This document shows, piece by piece, positions 1 through 12,523 of a stretch of DNA of 64,000 bases. The translations under genes were made by a program, and so were the position numbers. This stretch comes from Tetrahymena elliotti 4EA (taxonomy: Eukaryota; Ciliophora; Oligohymenophorea; Hymenostomatida; Tetrahymenidae). Numbering within the stretch: the first letter of the stretch is position 1; each line of letters begins with the position of its first letter. Location: the NCBI GenBank assembly GCA_000231825.2, contig JH720300.1, positions 13,343 to 77,342 of the forward strand, in the 5' to 3' direction. Below the pieces are notes generated by a model. The model did not search any database. It was not told the DNA's origin and saw only the letters and a program-made list of their open reading frames with translations.

Positions 1-105
1 TAGCCTTAATAGGCAGTACCTTAGGGTACTACATATATATATATGTATATATATAAATAAAATATGTGAAAAATTTATTTTGTAGAAATGAGAAATTTTA
101 AAAAT

Positions 106-507
106 TCAAATAGATTTTAGTATTTTTGATTTCTATTAAACAATTTACTTTAATTAGTATATTTTATTATAATTATTTTCAAGCATTATACTTGATTATG
201 ATAAATAATGTTAAGTAATAAACTTTAACTAATTATAATAACAATTATAAATTAAACTTTAAATAACAATTGTAGATTATTTTAAATATTGTATTATATA
301 TAAAATAGTTTAATTTATTTTTGACACATTTGTGCCCAATGCACTCACTACACTGCTATTTAGATTGGGTTAGTAATGGGATATTATTGGATTTTTTAAG
401 TTACCTTTTTTAAAAAAATTTTTTAATTTAGATATCTCTACAACTCCTGATTTTTGCTGTTGATTGATCAGATTTGCCAGGGGTAACAAAATGTTGAGAA
501 TCACCAT
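106..507 (-). CDS. Possible 133-codon ORF, weakly supported remnant
   Basis: Open for 133 codons on the ciliate code (ATG at 507, TGA ending at 106). Only about the first 65 codons look coding: mixed amino acids, a hydrophobic start (MVILNILLPLANLI) and a segment rich in Ser, Val and Asn. The rest drifts into Ile/Tyr/Asn/Gln-rich text typical of AT-rich non-coding DNA read without TAA/TAG stops. It is probably a fragment of a decayed gene or a chance ORF. I do not recognise the family. Confidence 0.22.
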
Positions 508-740
508 TCTCATAAACTTTTATCAAAATCAATTTTTATATGGTTAAATATAAAAAAATATTCATAAACTAGTAATAATTTTTTATTAAAGCTAGCTCAT
601 TTCAGAAAGTTAGATTATTAGCTTTTGAATACAAAATTTAATCCTTAAAATTGAACAAGCAAACTAAAGAGTATTTAATTATGATTTAATAACAAAATTT
701 AAGAATATTCAACTACTTTTTCAATTTAAATATCTAATTT

Positions 741-3230
741 TCATTCAAATATCTTAAAAAATATATCCTGTTAAGTTGATGTTTCTATTTCTATTTCATA
801 GTCTTGATGCTCACCATAAACAAAAATTGCAAAGCTATAATCTGTATTTAAAGTAATATTTTCATAATTCATTTAATTAACATTATTATAAAAAGGATAA
901 TCCATAAATAAAACTATCCTTTTCTCTACATTTACTCTTATTTCTACTTAATTAATTGAATCTCTTACTTCATAAAGATTTTTTCCTCTTATTATTTCAT
1001 TTAATCCATATTCTTTACTATCATTATAAAAACAAGAATTTTCTTTGCCAACCCAACTGCTATTTGCATCTGATGTTTTCATAATCCCAAACATAATTCT
1101 GTTTTGGTTTAAAAATGTGTTTAATTTGCATCTAAATATGTAATTCAAACAACCATCTAATTTTCCTTATGATATTATTTGACCCACTTTTGATTTTGGT
1201 ATTTTGATTAAATAATTATCATTTTATTATTTCTCTAGTATTAATTATTAGCTATCAGCTAAATTTACTCTTAAAAAATCTACTCTTAGCTTTAGTGAAT
1301 TTAGTTAAATAGTTTCTAGTATTGGGAAATCAACAAATAATTTATTGATAATATTGATATTTCCAAGCAAGCTAGATGCTAACTTAGAATAGTATTATTG
1401 ATGCTTATTTGGTGATTAATTATCTAAATAATTTGATCCGAATTTCAAAGAAAGTTCAGAAATTTTATTTACTAAATTTTCTAAATTATCTATTTGTTAA
1501 CCAGAAAATGTTGAAAAATCAATAGGTTTGCTCCTATTTTCCTTGAAAATTTTTTATTTTAAGAATAAGAATGAAGTTATTTATTAATAATTTGTTGTAA
1601 CTTCTTTAGCATTTTAAATAAATTAATCATCACAAAAGTTTGTTTTGTTTTCAAATAATTAAATTAGGCTTTAAATTTTTTATTAGGACTCTTGTCCTTA
1701 GATTTAATTATCATGAATTTATTGATTTGATTCTTCTATGTCTTTAATTAGTTTGGATATTTCTTAGAATTGGCTCTACGTAAGTTTCTCTCCTCTAACA
1801 AACTATTCATTAGACAATAAATAATTTGAGACATCGATTCTATTAATTAAAAGTACAATATTATCTAAACTATTTGATAAATCAATTAGAAATTTTGGAG
1901 AGCAATTATTGAATTTATTTGAAACTAACTTCATAAGGATTTCTTTATTATGTTTATTTTTACTAAGGTCAATCTAATTTTATTATTAAAAATAGTTAAT
2001 AAATGTAAATATTTTATTTTGTTTTAATAGCACAGAAAATAACTAAAAAAGTGATTCAAGTTAAATTAGTTTAAAATAATAAAATTAAAAATTAAAAACA
2101 AATTAAATAAACTAAAAATATTTAAGAAAGATTGAATATAATTTTAATAAACTACTTCTTCAAGAAACTATGAGGTATCTAAAAATACATCTTTATTTTT
2201 AAGTTTTCTAAGTAAATCTTTATTTAAATCATTTTTAAAATTAAGTTTATAATTTGCAATAATTGATATTTTTTCTACTAATTTTTTAAAAATATCTGAT
2301 GATTAATCATAGCATTTATTTTAATGTTAATTCATTAATTGTATTATAAGTTAATTAATGCTCTCATTGGTATCATTCATTTAACTTTCTAATTCAAATT
2401 TAACTTCTTAATTTTCAACTTTAGTCTTAAATTTTATATCTTCTACATTTTTAAATATAAAAAAATCAAAACAATCAACAACTGTTTGTATATTTTGGTT
2501 AATTTGTTTATCTCCATCAAAACCTATCTAAAGTTTAAGCTATTCAAAATTATTAACATTTTCTTCTAAAATTTATTTATAAATGTTTTAATTGCTTTCA
2601 ACTTTTTAAATAATTTCTTTCAGTTTTTCTACATCCTCATTTTGTGAAATTATTATTTATTTTATATTTTCTTTTTCAGAAAGTTAGTTATACTGGGATA
2701 TAACTTATTTTCTAATATTTCTTAGAGATTTTATTTATTCTTGCGATAGTTCAAATATTTTATTTATTTTTTTAATTATTAACAACTTTAGATTCTCAAA
2801 ATAGGTTGTTATTTTTTGTTGTAAATTATCTAAATATATTTCAGATTAAAAAATATTTTCAAGATTTTAATTGAGCTTATGGTCTCCATAAACTGGCCAA
2901 TTTTTAATAACCTTGTTTTAATTTTCTTCAATAAAGCTATTTAGATCAAGGGTTTTTTAATCAGGGTTTTAAGATTGAGAAATACAATCTGAACATTAAA
3001 AAAACTAAGTAGAATTTATGTCAAGGCTGATATAATAAAGTTATTTTTAAGGATGAAAAGGACAAATTATTTATTAATTTGAGAATATTTTTGTTATCTA
3101 TTTTTCAAAATTTTAATTTTCCTGATTTTAAAGTGGCTTCATCTTTTACTTATTTATTTAGCTGTTGTTTTGAATTTTTATAAACTTCACAATTAATTTC
3201 TTCTTTTTAAATCAAACAAAAATAAAACAT
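741..3230 (-). CDS. Coiled-coil protein with Cys-rich N-terminus and SPRY-like C-terminus
   Basis: Three exons on the ciliate code: 3230-3150, 3004-2156 and 1973-741, giving 720 aa. Introns 3149-3005 (145 bp) and 2155-1974 (182 bp) are both GT...AG and phase 0. Each removes an in-frame TGA and rejoins clearly coding text. The N-terminus has scattered Cys (C5, C14, then a C-x2-C just after the first splice) recalling the reduced B-box-like fingers common in ciliate proteins. Residues ~50-560 are charged, Gln-rich and predicted coiled coil. Residues ~590-715 resemble a SPRY/B30.2 fold: an 'MFGIM...SSWVG' stretch, a 'GLNEIIRG' turn and a strand containing 'VEIRVNVEKR'. Such proteins usually act as binding scaffolds; the partner is unknown. 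The ATG at 3230 is the first in the open frame. The N-terminal finger is the least certain part. Confidence 0.72.
1974..2155 (-). other. Intron 2 of the SPRY-like gene
   Basis: A 182-bp AT-rich intron starting GTAGTTTATT and ending ATTAG. It is placed because joining ...QFLEE to IDLSKNKHNK restores one frame across the whole C-terminal half. The unspliced frame hits TGA soon after 1974. Confidence 0.7.
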
Positions 3231-4266
3231 AGATAATCTATAAAGTGATTTTATTGTGTCTACACTCTTTAATCGACAATATAAATAATATAACCATTTT
3301 CATTCTATAAAGAGTGAATTTGTTAATTGAATTTACCTAAGATTTTTAAATTAATCAGAATAAATCACGCTTTAAAATAAAATAAATTTTTTTAAATTGT
3401 TATTTTAGTAAAATATTGTTTTAATTATATCAATTTTAAATAAATGACTGATAAATCTTTTTAAATAAATTAAAATAGTTATTTTTGGATTATTTGTAGA
3501 GAATATATTGACTTTATTAAATTTTAATTCATCTTTATTAACAAAAAGGTGATGATATGAATATTATTTTGTTTACTGGATTAGAAATAATTTAATCAGA
3601 TATAAATATCTTTAAAGTTATTCAAAAATAAATTATTCAAATATATTATTAATACAAGATTTGACTGATTTATTGCTGATAATAATGAATATTGCTTAGT
3701 AGAGTATTTAATTTTACAAAAAAATACTTTAAAATTAAAAAGTGCCAAATTGAAATAATCTGTTAATGCTGCATGTTTAGTAGGATTATAACAGACAATA
3801 TTAATTTTTATCAACAAATTTAATTGTGATTTAATAAAATTCTATATACCTTTATATAGTAATAATAATATAAAATAAAATTAAATAAAAAATAAATCAG
3901 TTGTATATAAATAATATTACCTTTATTTTATATGATGAAATCTTCATAAAGATCATCAAATCTTCATTTCAAAAATTCATTCATTCATTGATTCATTCAT
4001 TAATAACATTTGTATGATTTCAACACATTAAGCTCATAACAGTATAGATAATCATAGATAGGGACTTAGCTAGTGTGATACATACATACAATATAATAAA
4101 CAAAAATTTATTAACAAATAGTAAAGAAAAAGCAATATAAATAAAAATTATTTATTAGGCAATAGAAAAAGATAAAGAATTCAAAATAAATACATACACA
4201 ATTTAATAAATAATTCAATAAGAAAGAAAGAGAAATTAAGTGTACAATTAATAATAATAATAAAAG
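3231..4266. other. Intergenic, divergent promoter region
   Basis: Very AT-rich sequence between two divergent genes, so it should hold both promoters. It contains a simple TTCA/TCAT-rich run around 3970-4005 and A/T tracts before the downstream ATG. I see no supported gene; the ORF on the minus strand near 3600-3820 has no coding character. Confidence 0.6.
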
Positions 4267-7232
4267 ATGGGAAATACATAAGGACAATAAGATCAGTTAG
4301 CTGACATGAATAGTTAGCAACATGTTGATGGAGATCAAGCTGGAGCTCAACCTGAAGGAAATCAAGTTGAATATCAATATACAGAGAAGGATTTAGAGTA
4401 TGTCGGTTAAAAAGAAGAGGATGAAGCTTATGGTGAAATTAAGATATATCGCATAAGGAGAGAAATTGAATAAGATGCAGACAATCCACAAGAAGATTTA
4501 GAAATTTGCACAAAAACTAAGATCTTTGACTCAAGAGAAGACTGTAGAGATTACTACGAAGACCTTAAGTCAAAGAAGTATTTGAACCATCCCCATTTGG
4601 TCAGACTTGTTAGATCATAGGCAATTTTGAATAGCAATTTCTGCACAAACATTTATAAGATTGATATGGCATATGAATACCACAAGTTAAGTCTCAAGGA
4701 AGTTCTCTTATCTCGTTTTGAAACTAAGGAGTTTTTCGATGAAAATGTAATTTTTTAATTTTCTCTATGCAATATAATCTCTATAGTTAGTGTCGTTTTT
4801 AGTTCTTTTAAGGAGTATTATTTAAGTTTGCGATTCAAGTGAGTGAAATAAGAAAATGGATTTTTTTGCAACAGACTAATTTAAAAACCTAAAAAACATA
4901 TCACTTAAAATAAATGTTTTTCAAGATATTCACCTGAATGAAAAAATAAAGTGAATTTACAGAGCAAATAAAATATTTAGTATGACAAATAAAATTTAAT
5001 ATCTTACTGAAAAATATTGAACCAGCCAAAAAATAATTCAATGAAATTATATTTAAGATTCAAGAGAAATAAATTTTAATCTAATAAGTAATTTTAAAAA
5101 CTCTAAACAAAAAGAAAATTAATATCTTCATTGATTTATAACAAATAAAAAAAATCAGTCAAACGCAAAGCAAATAAGCAATTAAAAACTAGTTATTTAT
5201 TTATAAACAAAAAGCAAAGCATTTCAAAAATCATATTTAAAAGCATGCATTTTACTAAATAAAGAAATTCTATCTTTCTTTTTTCTTTAAATTCTAAAAA
5301 AAATTAATTCATTATGTAAGCCTTAGTCATTTTTACTTGAAATAGAATCAGATAAATTTATGAAAAAACTTTTGCATGCTCATAAATAAATGAATAAGAT
5401 AAATATTTAACAATCCAACTTAATCAGAATAAAATCTTTTATCATAACCCAATTTAAATAAAAAGCATTTAATTTTTTAGAAATAAATCTTAAAACAAAC
5501 TTATGTATGATTTTTAACTCATTTTAAGATGAAATTCTTGAAATATCTTCTAAGAACAAAAAATAATAAACACTATTCATTACTTTTTTATTTAATTTAA
5601 TTTTATTTAAATAAATTTTAGTCAATTTTTGATTTGATTGAACAAGTTATGAGCGTTTTATATTACTTTAAAATCAATGGAATGACTCATGGTGACATTT
5701 AACCTAGAACTATCTTGATAGACAATAACAATAACTTTAAACTTACTGATATTATCTTTTTGACTGCAGGTATGTGTGGATATAAGAAGCACTTGCTTAA
5801 TTTAGAAACAGAATGCTTCTTAGCTCCTGAATTACTTTAGAAGTTGCGTAGATCTACTATTTTGGACAACGAAGAAGTTGATTAAGAAAAGGCTGATATT
5901 TTCTCTCTTGGTTTGGTTGCTTTGGCAATGGGAACTCTCCAAAATGTTGACATAATTTACGACTTTGAAAACTATACAATTAAGGAAGAAGAAATATTAT
6001 AATTGTTAGAAACAATTAAGAGTCAATACAGCTACAATTTATATCTTTTGTTAGTTAGCATGCTTAATTAAATTGATAAGCGTATTAATTTAGAAGATGG
6101 TCTTAATTTGATTGACCAAATGCGTAATGGAAATTTCAATTTGGAAGAATATGAAACCAAGCGTTTCTAATCCGAATTAGAATAAAGTGAAAAGAAGCTT
6201 GCAGAGTCTGTTCAACCTGGAAGTCAATATATTTAATTACCTGAAAATCAATATAAAAATGATGGTAAAGCTCATCAAGATGAAGTTATTTAGCAAGAGC
6301 CAGATGAGGAGCGCTCTCCTTCATCAAATTTCAGAGGAAAAGCAGCTAGTCAATCTGGCAAAGAAATCACTAACACTGAATACTCTGAAGATCATATTCC
6401 CGATTTTGATCCTGATAGAGAAACTAGAAAGAGAAGTAGAATTAATAGAGATCAAAATAACACTGCTAATAATAATGCTAACTCTAGCAATTTCAATCCT
6501 AGCAACTAAAATAACTAACAAAATGCTAATAGAAACTAGCCATAATATGCAAATATGAATGAAAGCAGTCACAGCTACCATAATAATAGCTATAATGAAT
6601 AAAATTAACAAGCTTTAAATAGAGGAAATACCTACAGTTCTGATTAAAAGAAGAATGCTAGATCAACTAACTAATTTGGATAAGGCCAATCTTAGAATAA
6701 TATTCAATAAAACCTCTAATCAGATCATAAAAATGATAGATACGATAGCAATTAATTCAATAGCTAGAATTCCAACCAAAAAAATATCCACAGCAGCTAG
6801 TAATATTAAAACATGAGTCACCAACATCAAAACCATAACAATTCGTAGTAGATTTAAATATTATTTTTATAGTTTTTAATTTTATTTTTTTATCAATTAA
6901 ATAGGGCTAGCATCAATGACATCGAAAATAGATTTAGAGAAGCTATCTTGAGAAGCTAATAAGTCTCACTAAAGTTCGAAAATTCTCCATTGAGATTATT
7001 CAGAGATTAACTTCTTGCAGATGAACTCTATGTCCCTCTTGACCCTTAATACTCAAACGCATCACTTGTGAAATCAAGAAATCTTGAAAATTCTGGTAGA
7101 AAAAATCAACTCTCTCAATCAAATAAATTAAATTACTCCAACAACGTTAGTTAAAACTTCTCTGCTTAAAAGAATACAAAGAAGAATAATGACAGCACTC
7201 AAAAACTAGTTTAAAAGAAATGGAAGATCTGA
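4267..7232 (+). CDS. Protein kinase-like protein (pseudokinase) with Asn/Gln-rich tail
   Basis: Exons 4267-4746, 5622-6844 and 6905-7232 give 676 aa. The introns are 875 bp (4747-5621) and 60 bp (6845-6904). Residues ~65-330 follow a kinase fold: an N-lobe rich in charged residues, 'HPHLVRL' near the alphaC-beta4 turn, the catalytic-loop equivalent HGDIQPRTILI at 183-193, and TDII at ~202-205 where DFG belongs. Asp185 is kept. The loop Lys and Asn are Gln187 and Thr190, and the metal-binding DFG is replaced by DII, so catalysis is doubtful and a scaffold or allosteric role is more likely. An 'FLAPELL' motif follows, equivalent to APE. Residues ~365-570 are Ser/Asn/Gln-rich and disordered. The C-terminal exon returns to ordinary composition. 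The N-terminus MGNT could be myristoylated, which is not certain. No partner is evident nearby. Confidence 0.82.
4747..5621 (+). other. Unusually long intron 1 of the pseudokinase gene
   Basis: GTAATTTTTT at the donor and TTTTAG at the acceptor. The exons join FFDEN to SIFDLIEQVM in phase 0. At 875 bp it is by far the longest intron I could place here, where 50-100 bp is usual. It is AT-rich, contains several in-frame TGAs and no ORF of note. Confidence 0.75.
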
Positions 7233-9648
7233 TTTGAAAAAAGTAAGCAAACCCCTTCGAAGATTTGCACTCAAATAAAAATATATTAATTTTTGAAAAA
7301 ATATATATATAAAATAATGAATGAATGATTATAAAAACACACAAATTTGTAAATGAGTACTTATATCTATGTAATTAATTACAATTTTATAAACTATATT
7401 TGCTATTTGCTTTCTTCATTAATTTTTTAAATAATTTAATCTTTAAAAAATTGTAAAAACTATAAATAGAGAAAAGAATATTTAGTTAAGGTAAATACCA
7501 TACTTTTAAAATATATTATTATTGAATTTTGAAAAAATCATTTTATTTTTAAAATTTTTTTTTTATTTTTCAGTCATTAAAATAAAATTAAAAATATACT
7601 TATAAAAATCATAATACAATACTTAAAATATTATGAATTAAATTTTCAATAAAAATATATTTAGATATTCAATTTTTTAATTATTTTTAAACAATTTACT
7701 ACTTTTTTTTCAAAGGTAAAAAATAATGGTTTTTCAATTTTTTCCATATCTTTAAATTAGAAATTAAGAGAATAAAATTTTTATTGATATAGATTCATAT
7801 ATCCACAATACAAACATATTTATTTTTTAGAAAAGAATTATTTAGAATTTAAATGAAATTAAAAAAATATTTAAAGATACTTTTTAGAATTAAAATAATA
7901 AATAAAGCCAGTTTTAAAATATATATTCATTTTATTTAATACAATTTAAGTATTGCCAACTTTAGGATTTTCTTAAAAAAGGAGAAGTTTATCACAACCA
8001 AATCTTTTTACAAACTAACTTTCTCAATTATACCAAATTTCTATTTAACTTGCAAACTAATTCTTATAATATTTCATGTCCTCTTTTAATATTATAAATA
8101 ATTTGAATATAAAAATAATTGCAAAAATAAATAAATGTATTTTTATTATCTGAATATTAGAGTAAATTTTATAAATAATAATTTTACGAAAAGTCAAGGA
8201 AAAGGATAACCAGTTTATTACAATTTATCAAAGAACGAGTTAAATGCTCAGCTCCACTCAAATTTATTTTGTTTCTTCTTTAATATTTATTTCAAATATG
8301 GTGTTTAAATCAAATATGACAAACAATTTATCTTAAATATTATCAAGATAATAGTTAAAAATAAATTAATTAACTGCTTATAAAACCTAAAATATTTTGC
8401 AGAATAATAAATTATTATTAATTTTACAATAAAAAGAGACTTAGATTCTAGAGATCAGTTAACTTGCCTAAAGCCAAACCTAATTGAGAGATGCCTTTAT
8501 TACTAATTAAATTGATACTATAAAAAAATATTTTATTTAAAATTCTACTGAAAATAAAATAAATAGAAAGCTTTAAAGATTTTTTGCTTTTTTAAATGTA
8601 TTTTTACTCAAATGAAAGTTTTAATTTTTAGATTGACTTGCATTTTCCCAAAGCATGACGTAAATGAAATACTCCTTCATCTTTGATTTAATTCAGTCTA
8701 ATAATAATTTGTGAAATATTTAAATCATTTTTCTAACTTCAGTTTTAAATTAAAAATATTAGAAATGTAATATGATATTTTTAGCTTAAAAATGTAAATA
8801 ATTAGTTACTCAAAATCCAAACATAAATTTTAAAGATTAGAGCATTTTTCTAAAGCCAAGCATATGTTTTACAAGCCTTATGAGCCAAGTTAATTTCCTC
8901 TTTTTAATAAATAAATTTTTTAATTTTTATATAAAATTTAAATGTATTTTTCAAATAAAAGAATTCTCTGTTGATTTTAACAATTTAATAGGTTTGAATT
9001 ATTAATTAAATAGATAAAAATTTAAATATTAAATTAAAATCTTTTACTAAAAATTTAGATTTAAAGTTTTAAGAAGACGACAGGTTGAAATAGCAGAACC
9101 TAAAAATTATGCTCCTCTACTGTTTATCCAATTTGTCCTTTTTATTTAATTTTTAAGTTTCTTTTATCAAAAAATAAATAAAAAATTAAAGTTTTTAAAA
9201 GTTTAAAATGTAAATAATATGTTTGCTGATGTTTCAGCCATAGTTCATATATATTTTTTATTAAAGCTTAACAATTTAAAGAATTTTGTTGATTTACGCA
9301 AGGCAGATTTGTAAAATTTAGAGATTATCCATATTTCGAAAAATATTATCCATGTAAGATAAAAATGAATCTTTAATTAGGCATAACCTTTTATAAATTT
9401 ATAAAAGAGTAGAATGTTTTTTAGAAATTATTTAAATTAATTGATTACAATATTATGAAAAGTAATAAAAAAGTTTTTAGTAAAGAAAATACTTACAAAA
9501 ATAATAATTATTACCTAAAATTTAGAGTCAAACTAGTCAGATTTGTGCATTTTAGCAAAGCAGAAGCTATTTATTCAGCATCACTATCAACCAAATTATT
9601 ATAACTTTATAAATAATTATTTAAAATTAACAAATTAGTGAACAAAAA
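7233..9648. other. Long non-coding region with faint dispersed repeats
   Basis: About 2.4 kb of very AT-rich DNA with no supportable gene on either strand. Islands of higher GC recur roughly every 200-270 bp (near 8450, 8630, 8835 and 9535). They share loose motifs such as 'agattagagcattttt', 'agattgacttgcattttc' and 'ctaaagccaa'. These resemble the islands at 18.95-19.6 kb and look like an old, diverged repeat family. Confidence 0.5.
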
Positions 9649-10008
9649 ATGATAAGAGTTAAATTTGATGAAAATAATATCATTTTAAGGTTGAAAAGGC
9701 AAAATGATAATTTGAATAAATTCTTGAAAAAAGGTATTTTTACCTTAGATCAACTTCGAGAGTTTAATGAGATGAAAGAAAAGACTTTTTAAACTTTATT
9801 ATCATTTAAATTAAACTTCAAAAAGAAATACTTAATAAATAAAGTACATCTTCTATGGTTTTAAAATATTTTATCTGTTATATCATTTTTGATTGTCAAA
9901 ATTATTTATTTGTAAAAACTGAAAAAGAAATTTTATAGAAATATAAAAATTAAATTAAATAAAAATGAATTTGATTAATGTTAATTCTCAAAACCTCTGA
10001 CCAATTGA
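9649..10008 (+). CDS. Small hypothetical protein (119 aa), uncertain
   Basis: A single ORF on the ciliate code, ATG to TGA. The first ~55 residues look coding: mixed charged and hydrophobic residues with a heptad-like 'LRLKRQNDNLNKFLKKG', so possibly a helix. The middle holds a hydrophobic stretch (ILSVISFLIVKIIYL) that could span a membrane, and the end is Lys-rich. I recognise no family, and a decayed gene end or a chance ORF remain possible. It lies in an otherwise empty 3-kb stretch. Confidence 0.32.
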
Positions 10009-10550
10009 TTGATAATTATTAATTAATTACTCTAAGAGAAAAATTTCAAGTTGATTTTTTTTTTGAAGAAATTTGTCTTCAATAAGTATTTTGAATCAGA
10101 AGGAAATACACTAATCAATAAAAAGAATTATAAATTTTCATTCTTTTTACTTATTTATTTTTTTAATTGTCATTTTGTACAAAATATTAGAAATTTATTA
10201 TAAAATGAGAAGTTTATCAATTCGTTTTTCTTTATTTTTAAATGCTAATAAAATTTATTTGATTTTATTGATTAGCTTGTTATTTTATTTAATAATTTAA
10301 CATCATAAAAAATATTTATTAACCATTTTTTAACAGTTTTTATTTGATTTATTTAATTCTTTTTTTCTAATGTAATAATAATTCAAAGGTTTAAACAATC
10401 TTAAGGACTTAAAGTTTTTATTTGATAAAAATTAATTAATAAGATAAACTTCTCTTTTATTGTATATTATTGACACAAAGCTAATAAAAAAATTAATTTG
10501 AAATCCTTTATTTTATTTTAATATTAAATTTTTCTATCTTTTTAAAGTAT
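10009..10550. other. Non-coding stretch
   Basis: AT-rich sequence with A/T homopolymer runs. I looked here for the missing signal-peptide end of the pseudogene that follows and found nothing convincing. Confidence 0.5.
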
Positions 10551-11440
10551 TGATTTCTAGATGATAAATAGGCGATGGTATTGCTATTGGTAGCTAGTTT
10601 TACAGAAATGATTTTCTTTACTTATGCTGAGACGAATAAAGAACTTATGAATTTTTGAATGGCCTAATTGTTCCTGATTTTGTAGATCTTAAGAAGCTTG
10701 ACATAAATGAATTTAACCGTATTGAGGCAAATATTACAAGAATGCCTGATTCTGATAACTATTTAGTAACTATTCTCCATAGCTTCTAAAGGGTAGCTCT
10801 AGAAGCATCAGTAAATAAGTAACCTTAAGTTAACATGACAACTATATTATCAACAATGGACATCAATTAATGTGTTTATAGTGATGTACTTGGAAAAGAT
10901 TGGGAAAATTTTTACAGGAGTTAAAGCAAAATCTTTGTAACATAATTTTATCTTGGATGTGAATTTTATGCTCATATAAGGCTAAACACAACAAAATATT
11001 ATACTTAATAGGAAATAACTAATTCCTATTGGAATTAAATTCAAAATAATATCTTTGAGAATATCTATAAAGCATTTGAGGGTTCTAATTATGCAAATGT
11101 TCTAGGTTTTGTAAATTCGAAATAGCTTTATCCTATCAATGATATAAGTTACAAGGACTTTTTAAAAAGCATAAATGTTTAAAATTATATTAGGATCAAT
11201 CCTTTTAGAGAATTTAACTTTTAACCTGAAATCACAGTTATGGAGTCTTATAAACTTTTTGATTAGGAATCTTCAGAAGTAGATAATGTAATAAGAGATT
11301 CTGATAGACAACTCCCTTTTGAGAGATAATATAAATATATATAAATGTAATATAATAACAAAAAATAATTGATTGAAATGTCTTATATTCATTTTTATAC
11401 ATAGTTTTTATATCTTATTTAATTAAATAAAATTTACTGA
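10551..11440 (+). pseudogene. Decayed copy of the secreted Cys-containing protein family
   Basis: The frame starting about 10565 matches the intact copies at 14554 and 17447 along most of their length: 'FLYLC', 'GLIVPDFVD', 'FQRVAL.AS.N.QPQ.N.TT', 'LGCEF', the 'YTQQEI' motif and 'ESYKLF.QES'. Three defects are visible. The N-terminus with the signal peptide and first Cys cluster is absent and the upstream frame is shifted. The codon for the second Cys of the Cys-Cys pair is TGA (10628-10630) where the intact copies have TGT. The normal stop is lost, so the frame runs about 35 codons further to TGA at 11438. It is more diverged from the two intact copies than they are from each other. A selenocysteine reading of the TGA is conceivable but is not supported by the other defects. 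Confidence 0.75.
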
Positions 11441-11944
11441 ATTTTGAACTAATTAAACCCCTTTTCTAATTAAATAAAATTATCATATTGAATGAAAATA
11501 ATACTTTCTATTTTTAAAATAAATATTTTAAAAGTGTTTTTAATATTACTCAATGATAGATTAATTATTAAGAAATTATAAATTTTTATTTTTTTAATTA
11601 TTTACAGGTTAAACTTTTATATTTTATGGAAAAGACAATCAAAGAAAATTTTTGCCAAGTTATACTTTTGTATTTTAAGCTATTTCAAAAGTCAAATTCT
11701 AGCTTTCTACCATAAAATTTAATTTTTATACTTATTTTAAAGAAGTTTTAATTTCTTTTCTCTTATCCTTTTGATTGAAGTAAAACTACGATTTTATACC
11801 AAATATCAATTCTGATTAAAAACTCATATGTAAATAGATATTTAAATTAAAATTAAAATAGTTTTCCATACTAGAAAATAATAATAATTTGACAAAAAAT
11901 TTGAATTTAAATCCAATTCATAGAATGAATAAAAAAAACAGTAA
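11441..11944. other. Non-coding stretch, possible short ORF remnants
   Basis: AT-rich. A 49-codon ORF from 11626 (starting MEKTIKENF) is open but short and unsupported. Nothing else is seen. Confidence 0.4.
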
Positions 11945-12523
11945 ATGCTTTATCAAAAAGCTGTGCTTGTTTAGTTAATCATAAAGAAGTCGAATAAATA
12001 AGCCAATCTCAAACAGGAAGATAAATTATTAATTAAAATTGATTAAGAATAAAATTTCTATTAGGATTTAAATTTTCTAGACTTAATTTCAGGATTTTAA
12101 TTTATGTTTTATTTAAGGTTTTAATCATAATTTCTATTAGAAATTAATTTTAACAAACTTGTGTCAAAAAATTTTATATTTGATCAGGAACCTAATAACT
12201 CTAAATGGGTAAATAGAATAAAAAAAATATACTCTTTTACAAAAAATAATCTTGAAGATTCTAAAATAGTTTATTTTTCTTCATTTTCTGATTAAAATTT
12301 TTAAAAATCACTGAACAAAAGTAATAAAAGATTATTTAGGTAACAAATATAAGCCACCAAATAAAACTCTTATTAAAAAAAGAAGAATATTTCATTTATA
12401 GTCAACAAATAAATGTAATTTTTATATTTTTCCAATCAGTTTTTATTAGAAAAAAAGACAAGTCTCTTTATTTTGATTTAAAACTAATAGAGGTTTTAAA
12501 ATATTGATGTCATTCATATCTGA
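11945..12523 (+). CDS. Hypothetical ORF (192 aa), probably a gene fragment
   Basis: Open on the ciliate code from ATG to TGA. Residues ~30-125 have coding-like composition, for example 'LDLISGFQFMFYLRF', 'FIFDQEPNNSKWVNRIKK' and 'NNLEDSKIVYFSSFSD'. The last ~60 residues turn Gln/Lys/Phe-rich and look non-coding. I see no signal peptide or recognised motif. It may be part of a larger decayed gene, since it sits just upstream of the duplicated block in a region with another dead gene. Confidence 0.33.

Noticed and set aside
6187..6611. Overlapping ORFs on both strands inside the pseudokinase gene
   Set aside because: They are shadows of the low-complexity Ser/Asn/Gln tail in other frames; the real frame runs through with TAA/TAG as Gln.
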